The position numbers and the translations under genes were made by a program. A stretch of 64,000 bases of DNA. Origin: Chrysopilus asiliformis (taxonomy: Eukaryota; Arthropoda; Insecta; Diptera; Rhagionidae). Under the pieces are notes generated by a model, which saw only the letters and a program-made list of their open reading frames with translations, was not told where the DNA came from and made no database searches. This document shows positions 1 through 12,259 of the stretch, piece by piece; within the stretch, counting starts at the first letter, position 1; the number at the start of each line of letters is the position of its first letter. The stretch lies in assembly GCA_964034945.1 (NCBI GenBank), contig OZ035960.1:34774368-34838367 (forward strand), written 5' to 3'.

Positions 1-733
1 TTGCCGTTCATCCAGAAACATCCATTAAAATTCTGTTTGTGCAAACAATTCATTTATGGTTTCTCTGATCGCGTTTGCAATTTATCCGTGAATCGTATAT
101 CTTTTATGATTTTTCCAGTTCAATTTCATTTCATGTTTTCAGCGTGTATGTTTTCACCGATTTTACAATAATAATAATTTTATGATTTACTTTTTTTCCG
201 ATTATGTATTTTATGGTTTACAGGTGTAGATCTTTAGCGTCGTGAAACTAACGCTTGAATTAATAACCATGAAAACACTTGTTAGTTTTTTTTCAGGATT
301 TTTGTTGAATTTACTAAAATTTTTTGCTTTAAATTTAAAATCCTCTCCTGACTTTTGATAAACCACTGTATTTAAAAAAAAAAACTCCCTGATCTAAGAT
401 CTTTTACAAAAAATACGTTTTTTAGTCCCCGTGATTTTTTCTTGAATTTCACCGCGAATTTTATTCAGAATTTGTTCTGCGAATTTTATTCATCTGTCGA
501 CTGTCGCAGAATGAAATCTCTTAGTAAAAGTTGTCAAAATTTCTATTTATTCGGACGGCTTTTTATAGAAAAATTCAAGTTCGGACGTCTTTCAGGAACA
601 AATTTCTGAATTTTCTATCGTACCTTGAAACTACAACATGAATTTAGTGTCGAAGAATAAAATTCGCGAAATAAAGTGCCAGGTGTAAATGGCTCCTTAG
701 AAACACAAAATTATAGCGAAATCTTAACCAAAA
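1..733. other. AT-rich DNA, no gene seen
   Basis: AT-rich sequence with T and A runs. No open frame with recognisable protein character, no inverted-repeat ends and no RNA gene were seen. Confidence 0.5.
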
Positions 734-1300
734 AACATAACAAAAGCTATAATTGCAAATCTGGCAATTATTGAAAACCCGTATGGTGATTTAAGTAAAC
801 GGGGAACAGTTGTATCAAAATTCCACTTTGAAGTCAAACTTTTCAAAAAGGTGTTTTAAAATTTATTCCAATCAGATTTTGATGTATGGGAGTTTTATGT
901 AGAATAATATACTAAATAGCTTTTGTTCTTGCACTTTTTGGATAAGATGTTTTTGAGATATTCGCAAAAATGTTTTCGTTCGTATGGTGTAACCCCCCCC
1001 CCCCCCCCCCCCTAATGCTCCATTTTTGCCCATTAACGAACTTAGCCTCGCATTTTACGAAAAACGAATCTGCGTAAAATTTCAAGTCTCTAGCTCAATC
1101 CGTGCGCCCGCAATCCCCGCCACAGACTGACAGACAGACGAACAGACAGACGGACAGACGGACGGACATGCAAAATTCAATTTTTTTTGTCATTCTAAAC
1201 ACACTGGTGTAATTCATTTTTGTGTGTGATGACGGGATCTTGGCGTTACAAACGGTAAAGCAAATTTAATATACCCTTTGGTTTCACCATACGGGTATAA
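734..1300 (+). repeat. Family A interspersed repeat, copy 1
   Basis: Starts AACATAACAAAAGCTATAAT with a small hairpin (TTGCCA-type stem), followed by CCCGTATGGTGAT. It ends ACCCTTTGGTTTCACCATAC then GGGTATAA, so the CCCGTATGGTGA motif recurs inverted near the other end. Between them lie a C-run of about 22, the phrase TTTCAAGTCTCTAGCTCAAT and a GACA/GACG microsatellite. At least seven more copies lie in this window. It has no coding capacity; the open frames across it are translations of the microsatellite. The superfamily is not known to me. Confidence 0.85.
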
Positions 1301-4300
1301 TTAAGCTTGACGGTACTCGCTTATATTGAAAACCGCTCGAGGTTTATGTTGAGAACCACATAAAGGTTTATGCTGAAAACCGTTCCGCGGATTAAACTGA
1401 CATTTCCTCGATTTTAATGTTTTGATTCCCGCTTTTTTATCTGTTTATCAGGGTCAATTCTTGTAACCGAATTTTGACCAACTTCCGCAAAAAGGAAATC
1501 TAAAGGGGGGATTCGTTTTTTTGTCTATACGTTGATACACTATACATTAATTCGGTGAGCCGACAATTTATCCTAGAGCGTGCGTTTTTGTATTAAGACG
1601 AACTAATTTGTACTGGGCGAAACTAGTTTAGCCTGAAATCGGGTTTGGCCGGTAACATATATACATATGCACATCAAAAAATCAAGATGGCGACTGTAGA
1701 ATTTCGATTAACCGAGTCTCGATTATCTGGATGCTGAAATTCGGTCATTCTCCAACATGCTAGGATTTCCTATTTTCTCTAAAGAAAAAAATTATTAAAG
1801 ACTTTTGATCTCACATTCATTAATTTTATTTAATTATAATTATTTTAAGTATTTGAGTGAATGAAATTAAACACATTCAACAAAACTCGGAGATTGCTTT
1901 TGACATAAAATGGCTGTTCATTTACAATCGTTTACATTCTTTACAACTCTTTACTATTGTTTACGTAAACAGTGATTATTTACTACAATAATTTTTTACT
2001 GAAAAATGTAAAAAATTATTGTTTATTACAAGGTTTTTTTGTTCATGTTTGAAGTTTTGCAGCGGTTTTCACCAAATCTAATCATCACGAAAAATGAATT
2101 CGGATACTCTCCATTGTAATTATTTTCTTAATTGGAATGAAGTTTTGACGACAATAAAGGATTTAAAGGTTTTAAGCGGTTCATTTTTACTGCAAGGCAT
2201 TAAATTAGAAAAGATTTCGTTGTGGGCATAATTCATGGTTTATACTGCCATCAGAAAATGTCTTCATCTCGGGTAAAGCCTTCCTTAAGATGATATACGG
2301 CTATTGTGGCATAAGGCAATAATGTCAAGCAAACCATAAACAAAACCATAAACATGTCCCCTGTTTCTGGCAGAATTTCTTATTCCTTCGCCGATTTCTT
2401 TTTTCCTTATCCTTTTTTCTCCTTTTCCCGGCACTGATGCTGATGTTGTTGATGCTGCTTGTTGGTAGGTGAATTTCCTGCAACATATTGCGACAACGAC
2501 TGTGATTTACAACTTTTTTGCCCATAAGAAAATTTCCTATTGGCCGGTTTACTTATCCACAAATCAAAAAGAAGAATTCGAAATAGGATTTTTCCTAAAT
2601 GGCAAAAATAAATGTTTACTTTGTGAAGGGTATTTGGGAAATTTTATCTATCGATATAAAACAATGTTAAACTGATTACTTTATTGAATTGTTTGGTTTT
2701 TTAAGTATTTCAATAAAAATAATACTCTATAATTTTTGAATTAATTGGCGTATAAAAAGAGGTACTTCTACAGGTATCTGCAAAAAAGTTAATTATAAAA
2801 AAAAATAATTAAAATCCATCATCATTTCAGTTCAAAAGATTAAAATTGAATTTTACACACCCCATTTTTCGTTACCGAAAACACGTCCTATTGTGTATTT
2901 TCCATTTGTTCCAACATGTATCACATGAAGATTACTTTCTTGCCACAGGAATCACATTCAGGTGAATTTCATATTGAAAACAAGAAATCGTACAATTTCC
3001 TTAGAGTAAACAACACCTATTGTATACCACTAATTGCAATTTCCTTTGAGGTTTTCACACCCATTATACTCTGACAATTTACTTCTTGTAGTTATTTTGA
3101 ATTTTCCTATTCAAATAAATTGATAGATGCCATGGTTTTACGGAAGATGAGTGAGTGACATCATTCAAACTTTATGAATACCATCGAATTCTAGATTCAT
3201 TCACGTATACTTTTTACTTAGTGAAGACTTAAGAAAGCGTACAACAATAACTCGACGCTTGAATTCATTAATTACAAAGTTAATAAACTTGGTGAATTAT
3301 TTGTATATTGTTAATACAACCCTAAGAGGATTCTTAAGGATGTCCAATGTTGCACCAAAAGGATAACTTTTTGTTATTCAAGTTAAAAATTAGAAGCAGT
3401 AAATTTAGCCAATTGTGTTATGGATGTCTGAAGAACACAAAGGTCACGTGTTTCAACAAAAAGCAATTGATAAGAAAACCTTTAAAAATGTTCACCATAT
3501 TGAATGGAAAACGAGACATACATCAATTTGAAATACATAAATACGAGTACAACAATATGTCATAACTTTAAATTAAAATGTCAAATATATTAGAAATTTC
3601 GCACGTGACTTCAAAGTTTCGTTACTTTTGGTCACTTCTGTAATTGAAGAGTATTTCTGTTTGGTTTGAGTATGGTATATTGGCTTTCATCTTCAGGTCA
3701 GTCATAGAATATTTATGTAATTGATTTTGTATGCGTTTGAGGTTTGCTAAAATTTTCAATTTAGATTTCGACGGGTGTAAAAGTTACCACCCATGGTGGT
3801 CACGAGTATGTATCAAAGCAAAGGTAAACGGAATGAGATTGCTGTCAAAAAATTTATATCTCAAATAAAAATTCACAATAAATTGTGTTAGTTAACATCA
3901 CATTTCAAAGTTTGAATTGGATTCATTTTGATATACATTTGCTAATCTTGCCATGTACTTTATGCACAACTAGAAAGGTACATTCAGGCAATTAATTTTC
4001 ACGTCGTCGTCTAGTTCAAAAAAAAATAGGATGAAAATCTTTACGAACAGCCTCTAAGTGGAATTATATAAATATCTGATATGAACAGCAAATGATTTTC
4101 CTCTGCAATATTTACATTTTCGGAAAAAATATGTAAAAAAACAATATTTTTGCAAATCTCTTAAAAAGTAACGTAAACTCAAACTTTGGATCCCTGCAAA
4201 ACATATTTAAGGGTTCCTAAAAATTAAAACCCTATTCAAATTTTATTTTGACGACAAACGTTTAAACTCCGTTTCTTAGAGAACCGATTAGGAATTTTTT

Positions 4301-4304
4301 TCTC
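1301..4304. other. AT-rich DNA, no gene seen
   Basis: About 3 kb of AT-rich sequence. The short open frames (for example around 2.3-2.7 and 3.35-3.56 kb) have no domain-like pattern. A GATTATCTGG-like phrase near 1.73 kb resembles a pogo-type end, but no partner was found. Confidence 0.45.
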
Positions 4305-4983
4305 TTAACACGTTGAGCGCCACGTGCCCACTGGTGGTCATTCCTTGAATTACACAGTAAACCGCGTGCTTACGAGTGGGTATTCCTTGAGTGTCATGCT
4401 GGGACCAACATTTTTTTAATTTATTTTTATTGATTTATTGCAAGTGGTATGCCTTGTGGTATTTATTTTTGATAAACCAAATCTTGTTTTGCTGTGACCC
4501 ACCGGTGGTCACTTGGTCCCAGAATGTAATAATACATCTTGGGCCCAAGTGTCAACCAGTGGGCATAATCTAATTTGTATCTTTTTGCTTTTTTATATTT
4601 TTTTTTTTCATTTCTTTGTTTTACGTCTTTTTTTACAGATTTCATTTATACTTGCTTTCTTTTAGAAAAACTGTTTGTTTTTAATGCTCTACAAACCAGA
4701 ATGATATATATTTTAATTTAGTTTTTCAATCCAAAAATGAAGTTTTCTTAACTAAACATTACTCAGTATTTTGTAGGCATTGGCAGACCAAACTAACAAT
4801 TCCAAGTAAAATAGGTTTACATCCTGGGACCAAACTTAATATTTCTCAAAGCTAAATATATATAAAAGGTTCCCACTGGTGATCACGATGTCTCGAAATG
4901 AAACACGTAGTGTGACCACAGGTGGTCACGTTGTCCTCTGTTGGAAAATTAAAATGTCCAACGATGGGCGCTCAACGTGTTAA
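4305..4983. mobile_element. piggyBac-like MITE with TTAA ends
   Basis: Bounded by TTAA at both ends (4305-4308 and 4980-4983) with inverted ends CACGTTGAGCGCC. A TTAA target duplication plus short inverted ends starting with C is the piggyBac signature. No transposase frame survives. The interior carries several near-palindromic CCACTGGTGGTCA / GACCACAGGTGGTCAC motifs and a partly inverted GGGACCAA / TTGGTCCC pair. Clear ends, non-autonomous. Confidence 0.75.
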
Positions 4984-5282
4984 ATCAAGTGCTTTGTTTC
5001 AATAGTTTGGACTTTTACTCTACTTTCGTAACATCGTAATATTTATTGCCAATAAAACTTTACGATTTTTTCAAAAAGCATATTTTAGGGTCTTGTAAAA
5101 AATTTATCAAATCTCCTTTTATACAATTTAATATAAGATTGATAAATTTTTCTAGATAAGTTTATTTCACATTATTATGTTTTTATCGAAATGACGAGAA
5201 AAATGATATTTATTTTTTTTACAACCACAGTAAAATTGTGATTCTTTTTTTAGGTACTTCCTTCTTTACTTACCTGATTCAT

Positions 5283-6115
5283 ATACCTGATTGTATTGTA
5301 TTCATGAAGAACACCGACTCGGGAACAGAGGGAGATAGAAACTTTCTGACCAGTGCGAAATCCTTTTCAGGCGGATTAAGAGAATGGCCCTGCATCTAGA
5401 CCCTCTCGTGCAGCTCCACGGGCGCACGACTTCTTCCTTGAGCCTCCCCGTTTCCGTACAGTAAAGTTTAGGGGTTCCTTCATTCCGCTAACAACAAGAC
5501 TCTGGAACAATTTACCATCCGATGTGTTCCCCAGGACTATAATCCGCAAAAGTTCAAGGCGAACATAAATCGGCATCTCCTTTTGTCATTCCGACCATCC
5601 TGAGCTGTGCTTCGGCATTAAAGGATATTTCCCCAAGCTCTGGCTGGAACTATAAAAAAAAATCTGTATGTCGGTCTGTCGATTTGCCGGTCGGTTTGTT
5701 TTACGTATCTTAAATAACTCGAGAACGCGTTGAGCTAGCGACTTGAAATTTTTTGTATATGGGTTTTACAAAAATCGTAGTTTTCTATAAAGCAACATTA
5801 GCAGACTAGCTAACAGACAAACGGACATTAATTCAGCTTTTTGAAAAATATTATGAAAAAATGAATATTAATGAAAAAATGAATATAACAAAGTTTGAAG
5901 GAAATAAAATTGTCTATATTTTTTGCTGCAACGGTTTTTACGGGTCTCTAACAATTCTCAACCTACTTAAAAAAATAGGTTTTCTGAAAATTTCTCGGAA
6001 ACTAAAAAATAAAATAAAATTTCCCGCATTTTTTTCTTTAACTATTTTTATTTAACGGTTCTCGAAATATTTAAAAAAAATATTATTTTCTCCGAAACTA
6101 AATATTGCAGAGTAT
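5283..6115 (-). repeat. Family C repeat, minus copy, interrupted by a LINE scrap
   Basis: Carries on the minus strand the family C phrases: ATTTCAAGTCGCTAGCTCAA, then CGTTCTCGAGTTATTTAAGA and GACAGACC-type repeats. The outer edge near 5.29 kb contains ATTGTATTCATGAAGAACAC and the GAAACTTTCTGACCAG motif shared with copies near 13.6 and 22.3 kb. Degenerate modules around AACGGTTCTCGAAATATT extend to about 6.1 kb. Boundaries are approximate. Confidence 0.6.
5375..5662 (+). pseudogene. LINE 3' end fragment (non-LTR reverse transcriptase C-terminus)
   Basis: Reading the plus strand from about 5416 gives a peptide containing FRTVKFRGSFIP, then LTTRLWNNLPSDVFP; after a frameshift it continues DYNPQKFKANINRHLLLS. 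The pattern R-LWN-LP--VFP---Y--Q-FK---NRHL is the usual C-terminal tail of non-LTR retrotransposon ORF2 proteins of the Jockey/CR1 type. A short A-run at 5652-5662 looks like its poly(A) tail. It is 5'-truncated, frameshifted and inserted into a family C repeat. The open frame on the opposite strand is a shadow. Confidence 0.7.
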
Positions 6116-7789
6116 GGTTTTGTGTTGATCACAACTGATATTTACATATTGTTATACACCGCAAACCCCTCGATGATGAATAGCCACACACAAATTAGGT
6201 CGTTTTTTTAAGTTTCTCCATGCAATCGTATAAGAAAATTCATTCAAGCTTGAAGAAGTATCCCAATCAAAGTAAAAGACGTTTACATACAAAAGGACTT
6301 TTCGATAACTGCATAAAAATGATGCTTTTGAACGTTGAAATGCTGCCAAAAAATCCACGACATCTACAAATAGAAGTTAGCCCTTAAAACTTCTTAGAAA
6401 AATCTCCAAATTGGATGGCAGGATAGATTTATTGGCTTAAGGTCAAAATCCTCAACTTTATCCTTTGGTAAATACAACTCTCTTCATATTCTCTGAAGCA
6501 TATTACGTGATTTTTTTTTACTTGGTTTGCCAAAAGTTGCTCCCATAAAATGCTTTCGGATGAAAGTGTGTGACTTCGATGTAAAATTGAATTGGACAGA
6601 AATTCAAATTTCAAGGAAGTAACTATTAGATACAGTTGACGTTGCAGATAACGCCCTAACGAAAATTGGTGTATGTCCTTTATTTCACGCCTCGTTATGT
6701 TGGGTCCTTGTTTCAACTATATTCGGTTATAATTTCAATTATGTACACACAAAAGTATAAACGAAGTAAATCAATGGATCTGCCTTTAAACAGATGGCTG
6801 AACGCATTTAAGCGAATACACAATCATTTTCGAAAAGATTTTTTTTTCCTTCGTCGACCTTTCGCGTGAAAAATAAAAATCGCTTACGACTTCTGAGGTT
6901 TTTGTGGTCTAGTAAGTAGTAAAAATACCAACTAACCAAATAGACGAGTCTTGTGAACGCATTCTGCAGTTAACGACTTGGAAAATTATGATATATGATT
7001 TTAAAGATATTTCGACCATATTCATTTTCCCCTTTTCAGTTTTTCTCGTAATATGGCTTGGTGTTAGCACAACTCAATTTTAATGAGTTCAACTCACTGC
7101 ATAGAGATAAACGTTTTATGGCGACAGTTTCACTTTTAACAAATCTTGTCTGGCAGACGGACATCTAAACGCGTGTAATCTTAATTCTTTTGTCAGTCAT
7201 TTGCTAGTGAAGAGAAATCCTGGAATTATCCATTCAATTAGTTTCGCAAATTTATGCAATGTCACAGTTGCTTCATTTACGCCTTCAGATCCCTCAATTG
7301 ACGTTCCATGGCTGTGTTGAAAGACTCAAAAGATGATTTTAAGTAGCGTTGGTGATCTTCTTCGAATTAATATTAAAATGTTTTCGTATTGAAATGTTTA
7401 TACGGTAAAAATTATTTTTTTGCATGATACTTGTATTCGCGGAAATTGAATAAAAACGTATTTTATTGAATACTTCTTCGGGAGTTACCCATCTTTGTTA
7501 TTCTTTATTACTTTGTTAGGTATATGAAGTATGTCGTGCGAAGTATATAATAAAGTACAGCGGAACCTCCATTCATGAGCTTAACTTGTTCCTGAAGATC
7601 TTTCACAAACCGAAACGTTCACGAAGCAAAGCAATTTTTCCCAATATAAATCAAGGTAAAATGAATTAATCCATTCCGGTGACTCGGATTTATTTAAAAA
7701 TCCATCAGATCTCCCTCAAAGTGAATTAACTCAATAAATAAGTAAAATTAAGATAAAAACATAAAGTTTTTTGGTTTTTATATAGAAGA
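6116..7789. other. AT-rich DNA, no gene seen
   Basis: No recognisable coding region. A 95-codon minus-strand frame at 6429-6716 has no family resemblance and no supporting splice or promoter pattern. The phrase near 7560 (CAGCGGAACCTCC) looks like a pogo-type terminus, but no matching inverted end was found. Confidence 0.4.
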
Positions 7790-8258
7790 ACTAGCTTGCA
7801 TACCCGTCGTTGCCGGGTTAAGTTTTTTCAATTTTTTTTATGGTCTATGTTAGAGCTAAACTTCAGGCCAATCGGCTAGGTAGTTTCCCCGCGAAAGGGG
7901 AAGAGCTAAGTTTTGAGATCACTTTACCCCCTCCCCTTACTCCCCCACCTCTCGGGCTACTTTTTAATGGGTCTATGTTGGGGCTGGACCCCCGACGAAC
8001 ATCTATGCCAAATTTCAGGCTAATCGGTTCAGTAGTTTCCCCGCGAAAGAGTAACATAGCGCAAAAACTAAGTTTCGAAATCACTTTACCCCCTCTCCTT
8101 AGTCACCCCACCCCTCGCGCTACTTTTCCGTATGCCTATGTTAGAACTACCACAGACACTCATGCCAAATTTCAAGTCAATCAGTTTAACCGTTTTTGCG
8201 TGAAAGAGGAACAGACAGACAGACAGCCAAACAGACAGACAGACACCAACTCATTTTC
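7790..8258 (+). repeat. Family B repeat, copy 1
   Basis: Starts ACTAGCTTGCATACCCGTCG followed by TTGCCGGGTTAA. It then has roughly two tandem modules of about 150 bp, each with TTTCAGGCCAATCGG, TAGTTTCCCCGCGAAAG and TTTACCCCCTCCCCTTACTC, and finishes with AAATTTCAAGTCAATC, CGTTTTTGCGTGAAAGAG and a GACA tract ending CACCAACTCA. The 148-codon open frame here is repeat-derived. Other copies lie at 18.8, 34.8 and 38.2 kb. Confidence 0.85.
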
Positions 8259-8452
8259 TAGAAGCAGGTCTAGAAGTAGGCGATGAAGGACAACAAGGGA
8301 AGCCATAATTATTTAGAATGGGTTTTCTAAAAAAAATGTCCGACATTATTACCAGGAGTTTTTCTATTTTTTCCAAGAGATTTTGAAACATCACAAAATT
8401 ATAATTGCAAGTCTTATCAGCTCTATCTCAATTTTTATTGTCCAATAACCGA

Positions 8453-9763
8453 GTTAGTCTGTTAGCCTGTTAGTCTGTTAGTCTGTTAGTTTGTTAGTCT
8501 GTTAGTCTGTTAGTCTGTTAGTCTGTTAGTCTGTTAGTCTATTAGTCTGTTAGTCTGTTAGTCTGTTAGTCTGTTAGTCTGTTAGTCTGTTAGTCTGTTA
8601 CTCTGTTAGTCTGTTACTCTGTTAGTCTGTTAGTCTGTTAGTCTGTTAGTCTGTTAGTCTGTTAGTCTGTTAGTCTGTTAGTCTGTTAGTCTGTTAGTCT
8701 GTTAGTCTGTTAGTCTGTTAGTCTGTTAGTCTGTTAGTCTGTTAGTCTGTTAGTATGTTAGTCGGTTAGTCTGTTAGTCTGTTAGCCTGTTAGTCTGTTA
8801 GTCTGTTAGTCTGTTAGTCTGTCAGTCTATTAGTTTGTTAGTCTGTTAGTCTGTTAGTCTGTTAGTCTGTTAGTCTGTTAGTCTGTTAGTCTGTTAGTCT
8901 GTTAGTCTGTTAGTCTGTTAGTCTGTTAGTCTGTTAGTCTGTTAGTCTGTTAGTCTGTTAGTCTGTTAGTCTGTTAGTCTGTTAGTCTGTTAGTCTGTTA
9001 GTCTGTTAGTCTGTTAGTCTGTTAGTCTGTTAGTCTGTTAGTCTGTTAGTCTGTTAGTCTGTTAGTCTGTTAGTCTGTTAGTCTGTTAGTCTGTTAGTCT
9101 GTTAGTCTGTTAGTCTGTTAGTCTGTTAGTCTGTTAGTCTGTTAGTCTGTTAGTCTGTTAGTCTGTTAGTCTGTTAGTCTGTTAGTCTGTTAGTCTGTTA
9201 GTCTGTTAGTCTGTTAGTCTGTTAGTCTGTTAGTATGTTAGTCGGTTAGTCTGTTAGTCTGTTAGCCTGTTAGTCTGTTAGTCTGTTAGTCTGTTAGTCT
9301 GTTAGTCTGTTAGTCTGTCAGTCTATTAGTTTGTTAGTCTGTTAGTCTGTTAGTCTGTTAGTCTGTTAGTCTGTTAGTCTGTTAGTCTGTTAGTCTGTTA
9401 GTCTGTTAGTCTGTTAGTCTGTTAGTCTGTTAGTCTGTTAGTCTGTTAGTCTGTTAGTCTCTTAGTCTGTTAGTCTGTTAGTCTGTTAGTCTGTTAGTCT
9501 GTTAGTCTGTTAGTCTGTTAGTCTGTTAGTCTGTTAGTCTCCTAGTCTGTTAGTCTGTTAGTCTGTTAGTCTGTTAGTCTGTTAGTCTGTTAGTCTGTTA
9601 GTCTGTTAGTCTGTTAGTCTGTTAGTCTGTTAGTCTGTTAGTCTGTTAGTCTGTTAGTCTGTTAGTCTGTTAGTCTGTTAGTCTGTTAGTCTGTTAGTCT
9701 GTTAGTCTGTTAGTCTGTTAGTCTGTTAGTCTGTTAGTCTGTTTGTCTGTTAGTCTGTTAGTA
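8453..9763. repeat. Octamer satellite (TTAGTCTG)n
   Basis: About 1.3 kb of head-to-tail GTTAGTCT units, roughly 160 copies, mostly identical. Sparse variants (GTTAGTAT, CGGTTAGT, GTTAGCCT, GTCAGTCT, ATTAGTTT) form a cluster at about 8748-8840 that recurs in the same order at about 9228-9335, showing a segmental duplication of around 60 units. All frames on both strands hit stop codons, so it is not coding. Confidence 0.97.
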
Positions 9764-11664
9764 AATGTGATTTTTACAACAAGAGTGATTTTCGTCGTAC
9801 GTATTTCAAACATGTTCTCTTTATATATGATTTCATGATTTGAGTTGCATTTCTTCATAAAAAAAATATTGAACCAAAAATATTGGCCTTTTTTTCACTT
9901 AGGATCGTGAAGATATTGATTTAAGTCATTACGTCGCAGTCTTTTTAAAAAAATATCAACTGCGGCGAATATTTAGTAATACATGTTTAATTAAAATAAA
10001 ACAACGCATTGAAAAAATACCGTAAAAACAAATTTTGTTGCTCCTAAATATTCAAAATTTTCTCTTTTGATGTCCGACAATGTGAAAACTTTTGTTAGGG
10101 GGCTTTAAAAAATTAAAACCTTTTTTTAGAGTCCAGAAAACTACTCTCTAACCTGCAATGCGAAGTTTTGCGACCCTCTCCCCTTCATTTTTTATGAGAT
10201 GTGCTTTAGCTCTAGTATTCTGACGAATTTTTACTTTTCCCTTGAAAATGTAATTATTATGCTTTGTTATTAATGAAAATTTAAAAACTCTAAAACTAAT
10301 CAATCGTCGTTAAAAATTTCTACTATTCGCATATAAAAAATATTGTCAAGATTTCTGCTCCGAAAAAAAAAGTCTGAACGGCTCCTTTTATTTTTCCTAC
10401 CAAACGTACATAAGATTTTCTGCGGTCACAAGAAGTAACATATTGGTCGTAAATTATAATTTCTGCTCGTATGCTCATATCTTGATTTGTTGGATGCTAA
10501 AGCCAATGGCTGATATGTTTGGCCAAGAAATAAATCAAAAATGCGAAATGCTAGGGATAATATATATGTGTGTATTGATGATGCTGATTCATTTATATTT
10601 ACCTTTCACAGATTTTTATTATGTACCACCGACATTTGTGTAGCATATTCTAACATAAACATTTTTCTTTTTGTTTTCCTCAGCGAGAGTTTCATTTAAC
10701 TTGTGACGAACTCAAATTTATGGCAGTTATGTGTTGGTCTCGTTTGGCGACATCTTAAACCTCAGGCTGTCATATCATTGATTTATTTTATTATTTTCCA
10801 CAATTACACAAAATCCTTTTGTTTTATGGATTCATACATATACTTAGAGAGAACGTTTTCCGCAAGTCATGTGAAAATTTATGACCGCGAAACAGTAAAA
10901 ATCAAAGTTTTTTTTGCATTTATATTAAAATATGCTTTGAGTACAGAGACTTACACCATTTTTTATTAACACTGATTTTTAAAACTTTTAAAAATATTTT
11001 TTTCTTATTTTTCATAAATAAAAGGTATTTTAGGCCACTTTCTCATGTCGTCTATCAAAAGGAAGATGATATCTACTCTGGGCACTTCTTTGTACTACAG
11101 CAGCTCGTGTCATTTGAACCTTTACTGAACCATATGTGAATAGTAATGAAAAAGAAATCCAGATACGGATGTTCCATTCATTTGTGTTTTAGAGACAAAA
11201 AGGACTGAGTAACATCCTGTTCATCTTTTTATCTTATTTTTGTTTTCTTTATTTTCAATTGATCCTCCAGCTACAATCTCTATTCCGGTTCTTTGTATTA
11301 GCGTTTTACCTTAAGTCGATGATCTGAGAAATGTTCTTCTTGTTTAATCTGAATTTAAATTTAAAGAAAAATATGTTCAAATATCTGTTAAGTATAAAAC
11401 TCTTATGTTATCTGGGGGGAGTATTAAAAAATTTATTTTTTATTTTAAATTGCTGAAACACAGCTGCAGATGATGATGAGACAGAGTACTGGAAGTGTCG
11501 GTTTATCATTGCAGAACCGTTTTTCAGACTTTAAAATCAAGTTAATCATATTCAAAATTAGTACAATTTTTTTAAGGCGTCCGCCGATTTAAGACACCTC
11601 GATACATGTAGTTTTTATTTACGACGACCAATATTTTGCGCCTGCTGGTGTTAATATGCGATAG
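9764..11664. other. AT-rich DNA, no gene seen
   Basis: Open frames at 10443-10643 and 10703-10969 are short, hydrophobic or low in complexity and match no family I know. No transposon ends were found. Confidence 0.4.
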
Positions 11665-11977
11665 CGCAGATCCGTTTTTCGTAAAATACTAGGTTAAGTT
11701 CGTTCATGGGAAAAAATGGACCATACGAACGAAAACGTTTTTTGTGAATATCTCAAAAACGGTGCATCTTCTCAAAAAAGTTAAAAACAAAAGTTATTTA
11801 GGATATGATTCTACATAAAACTCCCATACTTCAAAATCCGATTGGAATAAATCTTAAAAAATCTTAAGTTTGACTTCAAAGTGGAATTTTAGTACAACTG
11901 TTCGAATTTTGATACGAATATCACCATACGGGTTTTCAATAATTGCCAGATTGGCAATTATAGCTTTTGTTATGTTT
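11665..11977 (-). repeat. Family A repeat, copy 2, truncated
   Basis: Minus-strand copy that keeps the hairpin end (GCTTTTGTTATGTTT at 11.96 kb), the CCCGTATGGTGAT motif and the TAACTTTTGTT-type body. It lacks the GACA tract and the TTTGGTTTCACCATAC terminus. Confidence 0.75.
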
Positions 11978-12259
11978 ACCTCTATTATTTCCATAATCTA
12001 GATTGATATATCTAACAGAAAATATCTGATGTGTATAGCACATGACTTTCGTCTGCAATATTTTATGTTTCGGAAAAAATATTTGTTTACTTTTTCAAAT
12101 ATCTCGAGAACCGTTAAAGATGCGCTAAAACCGTTAAAGGAAAAAAATGCAGGAAATTTTATTTTCTTTGAATTTGGTTAAACACATTTTTTCTCACAAG
12201 CTCAAATTTTCCGAGATATTTTCAAATAAATGGTCTTGATATTCAAAAAATTTTATATA

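Noticed and set aside
734..1300. Family A as a Helitron
   Set aside because: It has a hairpin near one end, but no CTRR terminus, no TC start and no AT target bias could be shown.
5376..5576. 66-codon minus-strand ORF
   Set aside because: Shadow of the LINE ORF2 tail on the plus strand, which shows the family pattern.
7840..8286. 148-codon ORF, longest in the window
   Set aside because: It lies wholly in a family B repeat; the same sequence translated in other copies is broken differently, so there is no sign of protein-level constraint.
8453..9763. CRISPR array or telomere
   Set aside because: There are no unique spacers, and units are 8 bp head to tail. A telomeric role cannot be supported: the array is internal and the unit is not a known telomeric repeat.
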